This document shows positions 55,398 through 64,000 of a stretch of DNA of 64,000 nt, piece by piece; within the stretch, counting starts at the first letter, position 1, and every line of letters starts with the position of its first letter. The translations under genes and the position numbers were made by a program. Origin of the DNA: Nitrospirillum viridazoti CBAmc (lineage in GTDB: Bacteria; Pseudomonadota; Alphaproteobacteria; Azospirillales; Azospirillaceae); NCBI RefSeq assembly GCF_000730165.1, contig NZ_CP022110.1, positions 2,487,501 through 2,551,500 on the forward strand, written 5' to 3'. The notes under the pieces were generated by a model. It was given only the letters and a program-made list of their open reading frames with translations. It had not been told where the DNA came from and searched no databases.

Positions 55398-56306
55398 ATG
55401 AGCAACACTTCCAAAGTCTGGCTGGTCACCGGCAGCGCCGCCGGGCTGGGCCGCGATATCGCCGAGGCCGTGCTGGCCGCCGGCCACCGCCTGGTGGCTA
55501 CCGCCCGCCAGCCGGAGCGGCTGGCCGACCTGCACGCCCGGTATGGCGACCAAGTGCGCACCCTGGCGCTGGACGTGACCGACGCGGCTGCCGCCCGCGC
55601 CGCCGTGGCCCTGGCGGTGGAGGCCTTCGGCCGCCTGGACGTGGTGGTGAACAATGCCGGCTATGCCGACGTCGCCCCGTTCGAGCAGATGGACCTGGAG
55701 GTCTTCCGTGCCCAGATCGACACCAACCTGATGGGCGTGGCGAACGTCACCCATGCTGCCCTGCCGGTGATGCGGGCCCAGCGGTCCGGCCACATCCTGC
55801 AGGTGTCCTCCGTCGGCGGGCGGCTGGGCCGGCCGGGGCTCAGCGCCTACCAGGCGGCCAAATGGGCCGTGGGGGGCCTGACAGAGGTGCTGGCGGGCGA
55901 AGTCAACCCATTGGGCATCCAGATCTGCGCCCTGGAGCCCGGCGGCATGCGCACGGGCTGGGGCACCCGCTCGCTGCGCGACACGCCGGCCGTCATGCCG
56001 GACTACCAGGCCTCGGTCGGCGCGCTGGTGGAGATGTTCAAACCCTATATCGGCAATGAGGCCGGCGACCCGGCCAAAATCGCCCAGTTGATCCTGCGCC
56101 TCGCCGACCATCCTACCCTGCCCCCGCATCTGCTGCTGGGCAGCGACGCCCTGCACTATTTCGGCCTGGCCGACGGCGAGCGCGCGGCCCAGCTGGCGGC
56201 GTGGGAGGCTGTCAGCCGCTCCACCGACGTGGCCTATGACCGCCCCGTCCCCGCCCTGCCGGAGACGGCACCCCAGGCGGTGCTCACGCCGCCCACCCGC
56301 TCGTAA
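55398..56306 (+). CDS. Short-chain dehydrogenase/reductase
   Basis: A 302-residue SDR from the ATG at 55398. WLVTGSAAGLGRDIAEAVLA is the cofactor motif, VVNNAGYADVAPFE the NNAG motif, and SSVGGRLGRPGLSAYQAAKW holds the Ser and the Tyr-x3-Lys. Longer than classical 250-residue enzymes, with an extended C-terminus. Arg in LVATARQPERL after the second strand suggests NADP(H). Probably repressed by the adjacent TetR protein; the substrate, perhaps a reactive carbonyl, is unknown. Confidence 0.9.
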   Translation: MSNTSKVWLVTGSAAGLGRDIAEAVLAAGHRLVATARQPERLADLHARYGDQVRTLALDVTDAAAARAAVALAVEAFGRLDVVVNNAGYADVAPFEQMDLEVFRAQIDTNLMGVANVTHAALPVMRAQRSGHILQVSSVGGRLGRPGLSAYQAAKWAVGGLTEVLAGEVNPLGIQICALEPGGMRTGWGTRSLRDTPAVMPDYQASVGALVEMFKPYIGNEAGDPAKIAQLILRLADHPTLPPHLLLGSDALHYFGLADGERAAQLAAWEAVSRSTDVAYDRPVPALPETAPQAVLTPPTRS

Positions 56307-56317
56307 GGACGCACGTC

Positions 56318-56998
56318 ATGAAGGTCATCCTGTTCGGGGCGACCGGCATGGTGGGCCAGGGGGTCATGCGGGAATGCCTGCACGACCCCCGGGTCACCCA
56401 AGTCCTGGCCGTGGGCCGCACCGCCACCGGCCTCACCCATCCCAAACTATCGGAATTGACCCTTCCCGCCATGGCCGATCCGGGTATGACGGACTGGGAA
56501 ACGCTGGACGGGCTGCTGGCCGGCTATGACGCCTGCTTCTTCTGCCTAGGCGTCTCCTCATCCGGCATGACCGAGGACGCCTACACCCGCATCACCCACG
56601 GCCTGACGCTGGAGGTGGCGCGCACCCTGGCCCGCCTGAACCCGGGCATGACCTTCATCTACGTCTCCGGTTCCGGCACGGACGGGACGGAGCGGGGGCG
56701 CACCATGTGGGCAAGGGTCAAGGGCCGGACGGAAAACGATTTGCGGCGCCTGCCCTTCAAGGCGGTGTACCTGTTCCGTCCCGGCCTGATCCCGCCCCTG
56801 CATGGCGCCCGGTCCAAGACCAGCGTCTATCGCCTGTTCTACACACTGACGGCGCCGCTGCTGCCCCTGGCCCGCCGCCTGTTCCCCAATCAGGTGCTGA
56901 CCACGGTGGAGATCGGCCAGGCCATGCTGAACGCCGCCGAGCGAGGGGCACCCCAGGCGGTGCTGGAGACGGCGGATATTCGCAGGGTGGTCGCTTAA
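56318..56998 (+). CDS. NAD(P)-binding Rossmann protein (epimerase-like)
   Basis: A 226-residue protein. It starts with KVILFGATGMVGQGVMRECL, the nucleotide-binding motif of atypical SDRs of the NAD(P)H-binding / epimerase-like group. FIYVSGSGTDGTERGRTMWA contains the Ser region, but the Tyr-x3-Lys is replaced by WARVKGRTE, so classical SDR catalysis is doubtful. It follows the SDR gene after 11 bases and is likely in the same TetR-controlled unit. It overlaps the convergent cupin stop by four bases. Confidence 0.85.
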   Translation: MKVILFGATGMVGQGVMRECLHDPRVTQVLAVGRTATGLTHPKLSELTLPAMADPGMTDWETLDGLLAGYDACFFCLGVSSSGMTEDAYTRITHGLTLEVARTLARLNPGMTFIYVSGSGTDGTERGRTMWARVKGRTENDLRRLPFKAVYLFRPGLIPPLHGARSKTSVYRLFYTLTAPLLPLARRLFPNQVLTTVEIGQAMLNAAERGAPQAVLETADIRRVVA

Positions 56999-57363
56999 AT
57001 CCACACGTCGTTCAGCGCCGTGCGCTCACCCGTGCCGGCGTCGCCAGTATTGACCACGCCGCGCGGTTCGATCAGCAGCAGCTTCACCTCCGCCTCGGCC
57101 GAGGGCTTGTGCTCCACGCCCTTGGGCACCACCGCCATCTCACCAGGGCCCAGGGTGATGGCGCCGTCGCGAAAGTCCAGGCGCAGCGTTCCCTCCAGCA
57201 CGATGAAGGTCTCATCCGTGTCGGCATGGGCATGCCAGAGGAAGTCGCCCTCAAGGCGCGACAGCTTGAACTGATAGTCGTTCATTTCCGCCACCACCTT
57301 GGGCTGCCATTGCTCGGTGAACAGGGCGAACTTTTCGGCGAAGCGGATGGGGCTGGGCGGCAT
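56995..57363 (-). CDS. Cupin-domain protein
   Basis: About 122 residues from the ATG at 57363 (PPSPIRFAEKFALFTEQWQP). Cupin motif 1 is WHAHADTDETFIVLEGTLRL (His-His-Glu metal ligands), and motif 2 includes GEMAVVPKGVEHKP with the final His. Small single-domain cupins of this type bind a divalent metal and act as isomerases, dioxygenases or sensors. Ends convergent with the Rossmann gene. Function not assignable. Confidence 0.88.
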   Translation of the reverse strand: MPPSPIRFAEKFALFTEQWQPKVVAEMNDYQFKLSRLEGDFLWHAHADTDETFIVLEGTLRLDFRDGAITLGPGEMAVVPKGVEHKPSAEAEVKLLLIEPRGVVNTGDAGTGERTALNDVWI

Positions 57364-57467
57364 GACGGTCTCCGGGTTGGCAAGACCCGCACCATGCGGG
57401 CCCGTCCACCGGCCGGTATTGGACGTTCGTGCGCGGTGGACGCGAACGAGGAAGGCCAAAATGAAAA

Positions 57468-57493
57468 CCCCGCCCACCGGTAGGTGGACGGGG
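57468..57493 (-). terminator. Terminator of typA
   Basis: Read leftward, an 11-bp stem CCCCGTCCACC/GGTGGGCGGGG (one G-U pair) followed by TTTT. It lies 33 bp after the typA stop. Confidence 0.85.
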
Positions 57494-57525
57494 CTTCGAA
57501 CTGATCAAACCGGAAGGGCCAGCGA

Positions 57526-59346
57526 TCAGCCGGCTTCGGCCTGCTTCTGGGCGCGCTTGCGGTCAGTCGGGTCCAGCAGGCGCTTGCGCAGGCGGATGGA
57601 CTTCGGCGTCACTTCAACCAGTTCCTCGTCCTCGATGTAGGCCAGGGCCTTTTCCAGGGACATGTCCATCGGCGTGGTCAGGCGCACGGCCTCGTCCTTG
57701 CCGGCGGCGCGGATGTTGGTCAGCTGCTTGCCCTTCAAGACGTTCACTTCCAGGTCGTTGCCACGGCTGTGCTCGCCGATGATCATGCCCTGGTACACCT
57801 TGGCGCCCGGCTCGATCATCATGGGACCGCGGTCCTCCAGGTTCCACAGGGCGTAGGCCACGGCCTCACCCTCACCGTTGGAGATCAGCACGCCGTTGCG
57901 GCGGCCCTGGATGGGGCCCTTGTACGGGGCGTAACCATGGTACAGGCGGTTCATCAGGCCGGTGCCGCGGGTGTCGGTCAGGAACTCGCTCTGGTAACCG
58001 ATCAGGCCGCGCGACGGCACGTGGAACACCAGGCGGACCTTGCCGGCGCCGGACGGACGCATCTCCAGCATGTCGCCCTTGCGCTCGGAGATTTTCTGCA
58101 CGACGACGCCCGAGAATTCCTCGTCCACATCGACCACGACTTCCTCGATCGGCTCCATGCGCTGGCCGTTCTCATCCGTCTTCAGCAGCACGCGGGGACG
58201 GGAGATCGACAGCTCATAGCCTTCGCGGCGCATGTTCTCGATCAGGATGCCCAGCTGCAGTTCGCCACGGCCGGCCACCTCGAACGCGTCGGCGTTCTCG
58301 GTCTCGCGCACCCGCAGGGCGACGTTGCCCTCGGCCTCGCGCATCAGGCGGTCGCGGATCATGCGGCTGGTGACCTTGTCGCCTTCGCGGCCGGCCAGCG
58401 GGCTGTCATTGACGCTGAAGGTCATGGCCAGGGTCGGCGGGTCGATGGGCTGGGCGGCCAGCGGCTCGGACACCAGCGGCTCGCAGATGGTGTCGGCCAC
58501 GGTGGTCTTGGTCAGGCCGGCGATGGCGACGATGTCACCCGCCTGCGCCTCTTCCACGCCCACGCGCTCCAGCCCGCGGAAAGCCAGCAGCTTGGAGATG
58601 CGGCCCTGCTCGATCAGCTTGCCGTCAGCGGTCAGGGCCTTGATGGCCATGTTGGCGCGGGCGACACCGGTCTGGATGCGGCCCGTCAGCAGGCGGCCCA
58701 GGTAGGGGTTGGCTTCCAGCGTGGTGGCAAGCATGGTGAAGGGAGCGTCGACGTCCACCTTGGGCGCCGGCACGTGGCGCAGCACCAGCTCGAACAGCGG
58801 GCGCATGTCCTCACGCGGGGCGTCCAGGCTCTCCGCCGCCCAGCCGTTGCGGCCCGAGGCGAACAGGGTCGGGAAGTCCAGCTGCTCGTCGCTGGCGTCC
58901 AGCGCCGCGAACAGGTCGAACACCTCGCTGTGCACTTCGTCCGGACGGGCGTCGGAACGGTCGACCTTGTTGATGACGACGATGGGCTTCAGGCCCAGCT
59001 TCAGCGACTTGCCCAGCACGAACTTGGTCTGCGGCAGCGGGCCCTCGGCGGCGTCGCACAGCAGGATGACGCCGTCGACCATGCTCAGGATACGCTCCAC
59101 CTCGCCGCCGAAGTCGGCGTGGCCGGGGGTGTCGACGATGTTGATGCGGGTGCCTTCCCACAGGACGCTGGTGCACTTCGCCAGGATGGTGATGCCGCGC
59201 TCACGCTCCAGGTCGTTGCTGTCCATGGCGCGCTCGGCGACCTGCTGGTTGTCGCGGAAAGCGCCCGACTGGCGCAGCAGCACGTCAACCAAGGTGGTCT
59301 TGCCATGGTCGACGTGCGCGATGATGGCGATGTTACGCATATCCAT
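57526..59346 (-). CDS. typA: Translational GTPase TypA/BipA
   Basis: A 606-residue ribosome-binding GTPase. G1 is AHVDHGKTTLVD near the start; ERERGITILAKCTSV covers switch I, DTPGHADFGGEVERI is G3, and NKVDRSDARP is G4. The C-terminal specific domain includes GRGELQLGILIENMRREGYE and the ending RLRKRLLDPTDRKRAQ. Length fits the family. It aids ribosome assembly and stress adaptation, for example at low temperature. Transcribed alone, with its own terminator. Confidence 0.97.
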   Translation of the reverse strand: MDMRNIAIIAHVDHGKTTLVDVLLRQSGAFRDNQQVAERAMDSNDLERERGITILAKCTSVLWEGTRINIVDTPGHADFGGEVERILSMVDGVILLCDAAEGPLPQTKFVLGKSLKLGLKPIVVINKVDRSDARPDEVHSEVFDLFAALDASDEQLDFPTLFASGRNGWAAESLDAPREDMRPLFELVLRHVPAPKVDVDAPFTMLATTLEANPYLGRLLTGRIQTGVARANMAIKALTADGKLIEQGRISKLLAFRGLERVGVEEAQAGDIVAIAGLTKTTVADTICEPLVSEPLAAQPIDPPTLAMTFSVNDSPLAGREGDKVTSRMIRDRLMREAEGNVALRVRETENADAFEVAGRGELQLGILIENMRREGYELSISRPRVLLKTDENGQRMEPIEEVVVDVDEEFSGVVVQKISERKGDMLEMRPSGAGKVRLVFHVPSRGLIGYQSEFLTDTRGTGLMNRLYHGYAPYKGPIQGRRNGVLISNGEGEAVAYALWNLEDRGPMMIEPGAKVYQGMIIGEHSRGNDLEVNVLKGKQLTNIRAAGKDEAVRLTTPMDMSLEKALAYIEDEELVEVTPKSIRLRKRLLDPTDRKRAQKQAEAG

Positions 59347-59608
59347 TGGACGCTAATCCCGCGAAGCTTGGGGCCCGGTCCAAAAACGCGACGTGCGCCT
59401 GGCGATGGCCCAAAAACAAAAGCCCGCCCCCTGACGCATCGGCGCCGGGACCGGGTTTCACGCAGCGGAATATAGCTATTGGCAGGGTCGGGAGAAAGGC
59501 CCGCCGAAGGGGGTTGGACGCAAGAGGGGGTTACGAGTACCGCAAGGCAGACTATAAATTCGCCACGATCTTGTTGGTTAAGCTCATGTCCGCCGGCCCT
59601 TTTCCTCA

Positions 59609-61933
59609 ATGGGAGCACCCGGGCCGGCCCCCGTGCCGTCACAAAGACTTAACGCTGCCCGCCAGCGGATGGGTCGAAAAACAAGGAGGCAAAACCCCGC
59701 CCGGGCGCCACGCCCCGGCCCGTCATCCGCCTGGCCCCAAAGCCCGCCCGACCACCCGCAGCCGTTGGAGCCCGCGTCGCCCTTCGCCGCCCCCCGCCTT
59801 CAGCACCGAGCGCCGGTCCGCCCGATCGCCTTGGCGCTGCTCCCCTCCCTGACCCTGGCCCTGCCCCTGGTGTGCTGGTCGGCGCAGGGCTTAGCCCAAG
59901 GTGCGCCCGCGGCCCAGGCCCAGCCGGCGCCGTCCCCCGCCGCGCCGTCGTCCAAGCCGGACGACGCGGCCGGCAAGGACGCGCCCAAGGATGGCGGTCC
60001 CAAAGGCGCCGCCACCCAGACCGCCGGTACGCCCACCGCCGATACGCCCGCGGACTCGTCCGATGATGCGGACACACCCGGCGCCGTGCTGGCGCGCAAG
60101 GCGGAGCAGGCGCCCGACGCCGCCCCCGCCGGCCAGCCGGACGCGGAGCCGCCGCCGGCGACCTACACCGTGGATTTCCATCCGGCCCCGGGCGTTGAGG
60201 CCGATGACGGCCTGATGGACGTGCTGCGCAGCGCCTCTTCCCTCATCACCCTGCAGAACGACCCGCCGTCGTCGCTGCTGGGCCTGGAGAAGCGCATCGA
60301 CAACGATTACGACAAGCTGGCGGCCGCGTTGCGCTCCGAAGGTTATTTCGACGGCAGCGTCATGGTGAAGGTGGACGCCGACGCCAAACCGGTGGCTGTG
60401 GTCATCGAGGTGACGCCGCGCCAGCGCTACACCATCTCCAAGATCACCCTGACCCAGACCGATGGCTCCCCGCCCCCCGGCGGCCCGCTGGACCTGGGCA
60501 AGCTGCACCTGAAGCCGGGCGATCCCGCCCGGGGGCCGGCCATCCGCGACGCGGAGGCGGCCGTGACGCCCCTGATGGCGACGCGCGGCTACGCCCGCGC
60601 CAAGGTGGGACAGCGCGACCTGGCGGTGGACGTGCAGGCCCACACCATGGCCGTGGCCTTCACCCTGGATCCGGGGCCGCTGGTGCGCTTCGGCCCCACC
60701 ACCTTCACCGGGCTGGGCCGCCTGGACCCCGAGGTCGCCTATGGCCGCCTGCCGTGGAAGCCGGGCGACGTGTACGACCCGGCCAAGGTCGATACCGCCC
60801 GCAACAAGCTGACGGACCTGGGCGTCTTCTCCCAGGTGCGGGTGGTTCTGGACGACGTGCCGGGCACGGTGCAGCCGGACGGGTCGCGCGAGGTTCCCAT
60901 GCTGGGCCAGATGGAGGAGCGGGACCGCCACTTCGTCAACACCGGCCTGACCTACGGCACCACCGATGGGGCGGCCGCCACCGCCACCTGGGGCGACCGC
61001 AACTTCTTGGGCGGCGCGGAGGCGCTGACCGTCACCGGGTCCGTCGGCGGCATCGCCCGCAAGAAGTTCCGCGATTCCGACGGGTTGGACTACAGCCTGG
61101 GCACCACCCTGAAGAAGCCCGACTTCCTGGAAACCGACACCACCTTGAACCTGTCGGCTCTGGCGGTGTCGGAGCATCCGGAAGCCTACTCGCGCGACGC
61201 CCTGACGCTGGGCGCCATCGTCACCCACCCGCTGACGCCTCATCTGACGGCCGGCGCCGGCGTGACGCTGGAGCAATCCTCCATCCGGCAGGACCTGACG
61301 GGCAACGGCGTGTTGACCACCACCGACAACACCCTGGTGGGCGTGCCGGTGACGCTGAACTTCGACAACACCGACAACCTTTTGAACCCCACGCAGGGTT
61401 ATCGCTGGAACACCGGCCTCATCCCCTATTTCAGCCCCTTCGGCGACAGCGGCACCTTCGTCATCGGCAAGGCGGGCGGCAGCGGCTATTGGGCGCTGGA
61501 CGACGCCAAGGCCTATGTCTTCGCGGCGCGGGTGAACCTGGGCGCCGTCTTCGGCGGCTCGCTGGCCCTGGTGCCGGCCGACAAGCGCTTCTTCGCCGGC
61601 GGCGGCGGCTCGGTTCGCGGCTACGCCTACCAGAAGGTCGGCCCGCTGGACGTCAACAACGACCCCACCGGCGGCCGGTCGCTGATCGAAACCAGCGCCG
61701 AGCTGCGCATCCGCCTGACCGATACCATCGGCCTGGTGCCCTTCATCGACGGCGGCAACGTCTTCGAATCCGCCTATCCGGACCTGAGCCAGGGCATGCG
61801 CTGGGGCGCCGGCCTGGGCGTGCGCTATTTCACCTCTTTCGGTCCCTTGCGCCTGGACGTGGGCGTGCCGCTGGATCGCCGCAGCGGCGACAGCATGTGG
61901 CAGCTGTACGTCAGCATCGGCCAGTCCTTCTGA
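59609..61933 (+). CDS. tamA: Outer-membrane assembly factor TamA
   Basis: About 774 residues from 59609; an ATG at 59669 is the alternative, and neither has a clear ribosome-binding site. A hydrophobic signal (ALALLPSLTLALPLVCWSAQ) is followed by a Pro/Ala-rich linker. POTRA-like domains lie at residues about 185-430 (RIDNDYDKLAAALRSEGYFD; YTISKITL). A BamA-type 16-strand barrel follows, with VRGYAYQK (the VRGF-like loop) and a terminal Phe. It works with TamB, encoded directly downstream. The long N-terminal extension is unusual. Confidence 0.9.
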   Translation: MGAPGPAPVPSQRLNAARQRMGRKTRRQNPARAPRPGPSSAWPQSPPDHPQPLEPASPFAAPRLQHRAPVRPIALALLPSLTLALPLVCWSAQGLAQGAPAAQAQPAPSPAAPSSKPDDAAGKDAPKDGGPKGAATQTAGTPTADTPADSSDDADTPGAVLARKAEQAPDAAPAGQPDAEPPPATYTVDFHPAPGVEADDGLMDVLRSASSLITLQNDPPSSLLGLEKRIDNDYDKLAAALRSEGYFDGSVMVKVDADAKPVAVVIEVTPRQRYTISKITLTQTDGSPPPGGPLDLGKLHLKPGDPARGPAIRDAEAAVTPLMATRGYARAKVGQRDLAVDVQAHTMAVAFTLDPGPLVRFGPTTFTGLGRLDPEVAYGRLPWKPGDVYDPAKVDTARNKLTDLGVFSQVRVVLDDVPGTVQPDGSREVPMLGQMEERDRHFVNTGLTYGTTDGAAATATWGDRNFLGGAEALTVTGSVGGIARKKFRDSDGLDYSLGTTLKKPDFLETDTTLNLSALAVSEHPEAYSRDALTLGAIVTHPLTPHLTAGAGVTLEQSSIRQDLTGNGVLTTTDNTLVGVPVTLNFDNTDNLLNPTQGYRWNTGLIPYFSPFGDSGTFVIGKAGGSGYWALDDAKAYVFAARVNLGAVFGGSLALVPADKRFFAGGGGSVRGYAYQKVGPLDVNNDPTGGRSLIETSAELRIRLTDTIGLVPFIDGGNVFESAYPDLSQGMRWGAGLGVRYFTSFGPLRLDVGVPLDRRSGDSMWQLYVSIGQSF

Positions 61934-61944
61934 CGGAACCCGGC

Positions 61945-64000
61945 ATGTCCAACACCCCCTCACCGCCCGGTCCCGCCCCCGCCCCGCCGCCCCCGCACCG
62001 TTCCTGGGGACGGCGCCTGCTGGCGGCCGGCCATGTCGCCGCTTTCGCCATCCTGGGCATCGTCGCCGGCCTGGCCGCCGCGGTGGGCATATGCCTGTGG
62101 TGGATGGACACGGGCTCCGGCCGCGCCTTCGCCACCCGCCAGGCGGAGGCCAATGTGCTGGGCCTGAAGGTGGAGGGACTGTCGGGCCTGCCCTTCCACC
62201 CCCGGGTGGCACGCGCCACCCTGGTGGATTTGATCACGGGCAAGCCCTGGCTGCTGGTGGAGGACGCGGCGCTGGACTGGCGGCTGCTGCCCCTGGCCCA
62301 CCGCGAACTGGCCGTGGATGCGCTCAGCGCCCGGCGCATCTGGGTGGCCCAGCCGGCCCCGTCGCTGGAGCCGCCGGACGGCACGGTCAAGGACGACGCC
62401 AATCCCCTGACCCTGCCCTTCAGCATCACCGTGGCCCGCCTGGACCTGCCGCGCATCGAGCTGGCGCCCAGCCTGGCCGGCGGCCAGGGGGCGGCGCTGT
62501 CCACCAGCGGCACGGTGCGGCTGGGCCCCAACCTGGACGGCGACAGCCGCCTGACCCTGACCCAGCTGGACGGCGGGGCCGCCCATGGCGAGCTGACCGC
62601 CCGCTTCACCGCGCCCGGCCTGACCAGCCACGGCAGCCTGACCCTGGAGCTGCGGGGGCAGGAGGAGGCGGGCGGCCTGGTGGCCCGCCTGGCTGGCCAC
62701 CCTGAACTGGGCCCGCTGACCCTGGACCTGACGGGCAGCGGGCCGCTGGACCAGTTCCAGGCGCACCTGGACCTGAAGGAGACGCCGCAGGCGGCCAAGG
62801 CCGCCGATGGCGCCACCGTCACCCCGCGCACCGTGGCCCTGGTGGCCGACGTGGGCCTGGCCCGGCCCAAGGGCAAGGCCAAGCGCGTCACCCTGGACCT
62901 GAAGGCCGCCCCCGGCCGCCTGCTGCCCGACAATCTGGCCTGGATGGCGGGCGACGCCGCCACCCTGCAGACGGCCGCCACCCTGGCCGATGACGGCACC
63001 ATCACCCTGGAAAGCCTGGATTTGGCCGCCGCCTTCGGTCGCGTCACGGCCAAGGGCAGCCTGAAGGACAAGGACGGCGACCTGACCCTGCGGCTGGTGC
63101 CGGCGGCACCGGAGGCCCTGTCCCCCGCCGTGCCCGGCCTGGCGCTGGGCAAGCTGGACGCCGTGCTGCACACCACCGACCCGGCGGCGGGCAAGGCCGG
63201 CGCCAAGAAGCAACGTGTCGTAACCGCCGACCTGACGGTGGAGGAACTGGGCTACAACGATGCCCATGTGCGCCACCTGACCGCCACCACCAAGCTGCAG
63301 GAGGATGGCACCCGCCTGCTGCTGGACCTGACGTCCAAGCTGCAGGGCCTGGATGCGCCCGGGCTGCCCCCGGCCCTGACCGACCATGCCGACCTGGCCC
63401 TGACCGGTGCGCTGGACCGCGCCAGCGGCAACATCCAGGTGGACAAGCTGGACCTCACGGGCGGTATCGGGCATCTGACCGGCAGCGGCAGCGCCCTGGC
63501 CTGGGGCCGCCAGGCCAAGGGCAGCCTGAAGCTGGCCGATGGCGAGCTGGCCACACTGATGGCCCTGGCCAATGTGGGCGGCACCGGCGGCAAGGAACCA
63601 CCCAGCGCGAAGCCGGCGCCAGAGGACATCATCACCGGCCACGTGGCGGCGACGGTGGAGGGCACGATGGCCGACGGCGTGGCCGAGGGCACGCTGTCGG
63701 TGCAGGCGACCGACCTGCGCACCGGCCAGCCGACGGAGGACGCGCTGCTGGCCGGCCGGGCGGAGATCAGCGGCAAGGTCCGCGCCACCCTGGACGGCAA
63801 GGACGTGGCGGTCACCCCGCTGACCGTGCGCACCGGCGCCGTCGACCTGGCGGGCAACGTCACGCTGAAGGACAACACCCTGACGGCCGACCTGAAGGGC
63901 AGCGGCCAGGTGGTGGGCAACCCGGCCAGCGTGGCCGCCCACGTGGTCAAGACGGGCCCCCGCCTGACCGTGCGCGACCTGGCCGCGGCATTGGGCCCGA
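61945..64000 (+). CDS. tamB: TamB translocation/assembly module (5' part)
   Basis: The frame opens at the ATG at 61945, 11 bases after the tamA stop, and continues to the window edge without a stop (over 685 codons). After a Pro-rich start comes a membrane anchor (HVAAFAILGIVAGLAAAVGI), then long beta-repeat sequence: GLKVEGLSGLPFHPRVARAT, LPFSITVARLDLPRIELAPS. This is typical of TamB, an AsmA-like bridging protein that spans the periplasm and delivers lipids or substrates to the outer membrane. Partial, cut by the window end. Confidence 0.9.
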   Translation, partial: MSNTPSPPGPAPAPPPPHRSWGRRLLAAGHVAAFAILGIVAGLAAAVGICLWWMDTGSGRAFATRQAEANVLGLKVEGLSGLPFHPRVARATLVDLITGKPWLLVEDAALDWRLLPLAHRELAVDALSARRIWVAQPAPSLEPPDGTVKDDANPLTLPFSITVARLDLPRIELAPSLAGGQGAALSTSGTVRLGPNLDGDSRLTLTQLDGGAAHGELTARFTAPGLTSHGSLTLELRGQEEAGGLVARLAGHPELGPLTLDLTGSGPLDQFQAHLDLKETPQAAKAADGATVTPRTVALVADVGLARPKGKAKRVTLDLKAAPGRLLPDNLAWMAGDAATLQTAATLADDGTITLESLDLAAAFGRVTAKGSLKDKDGDLTLRLVPAAPEALSPAVPGLALGKLDAVLHTTDPAAGKAGAKKQRVVTADLTVEELGYNDAHVRHLTATTKLQEDGTRLLLDLTSKLQGLDAPGLPPALTDHADLALTGALDRASGNIQVDKLDLTGGIGHLTGSGSALAWGRQAKGSLKLADGELATLMALANVGGTGGKEPPSAKPAPEDIITGHVAATVEGTMADGVAEGTLSVQATDLRTGQPTEDALLAGRAEISGKVRATLDGKDVAVTPLTVRTGAVDLAGNVTLKDNTLTADLKGSGQVVGNPASVAAHVVKTGPRLTVRDLAAALGP

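Noticed and set aside
59891-63942. Long minus-strand frames under tamA and tamB
   Set aside because: Shadow composition; the plus strand carries recognisable BamA-family and TamB sequence.
1-64000. CRISPR array, diversity-generating retroelement or retron
   Set aside because: No regularly spaced direct repeats and no reverse transcriptase gene were seen.

Overview
The window looks like high-GC alphaproteobacterial DNA, probably Rhodospirillales/Azospirillaceae-like. The pointers are a chromosomal phaA-phaB pair, a TamA-TamB pair, typA, and alphaproteobacterial phage families (MucR, GcrA-like, DUF2460/DUF2163 tail-tip proteins). No taxonomic marker gene is present, so this placement is an inference.

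From the left edge to about 50.44 kb lies one prophage. Its right end abuts the 3' end of a tRNA-Ser(CGA) gene (50440-50529, minus strand), in the classical tRNA-integrase arrangement. No second copy of the tRNA 3' end is visible at the left, so the left end probably lies outside the window. Layout: (a) 1-0.9 kb, a low-GC cassette of two small membrane proteins between a remnant and an intact copy of an excisionase-like gene. (b) 0.93-7.1 kb, a tightly coupled leftward early operon: Xis-like protein, PP-loop PAPS-reductase-like enzyme, MucR, acyl carrier protein, lipoprotein and two XRE regulators. (c) 7.1-9.3 kb, a regulatory switch region with a rightward XRE gene and a leftward CI-like repressor. 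(d) 9.3-16.3 kb, a rightward early operon (GcrA-like regulator, small zinc-binding proteins, replication-initiator-like gene with internal repeats), interrupted by a leftward accessory block (two zinc-ribbon membrane proteins and a HigBA-like toxin-antitoxin pair). (e) 17.6-28.0 kb, lambda-type packaging, head and tail-tube genes: TerS, TerL, gpW, portal, S49 protease with a nested scaffold, decoration protein D, capsid E, tail genes and a G/GT frameshift pair. (f) 28.1-44.5 kb, tape measure, gene-transfer-agent-type tail tip and fibres. (g) 44.6-46.2 kb, lysis genes (GH108 endolysin and 3TM holin). (h) 46.5-50.3 kb, two low-GC leftward accessory genes, a gene-poor stretch and a frameshifted integrase.

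Two lesions suggest that the prophage is defective: an IS1182-family element inside a tail-fibre gene (with an exact 21-bp target duplication) and a frameshift in the integrase. The most unusual signal is a family of nine copies of a 16-bp palindrome, AAGCGTTCGAACGCTT. They are confined to the early region (7.0-14.6 kb) and absent from the structural half. Three copies sit exactly 480 bp apart and frame two related zinc-ribbon membrane genes. Copies inside genes are read in all three frames, so the DNA rather than the protein appears to be selected.

From 50.65 kb the chromosome continues with a YddG-like DMT exporter, a NUDIX hydrolase, the PHB genes phaB and phaA, a TetR regulator with matching operators ahead of itself and an SDR oxidoreductase, a Rossmann-fold protein, a cupin, typA, tamA and the start of tamB.
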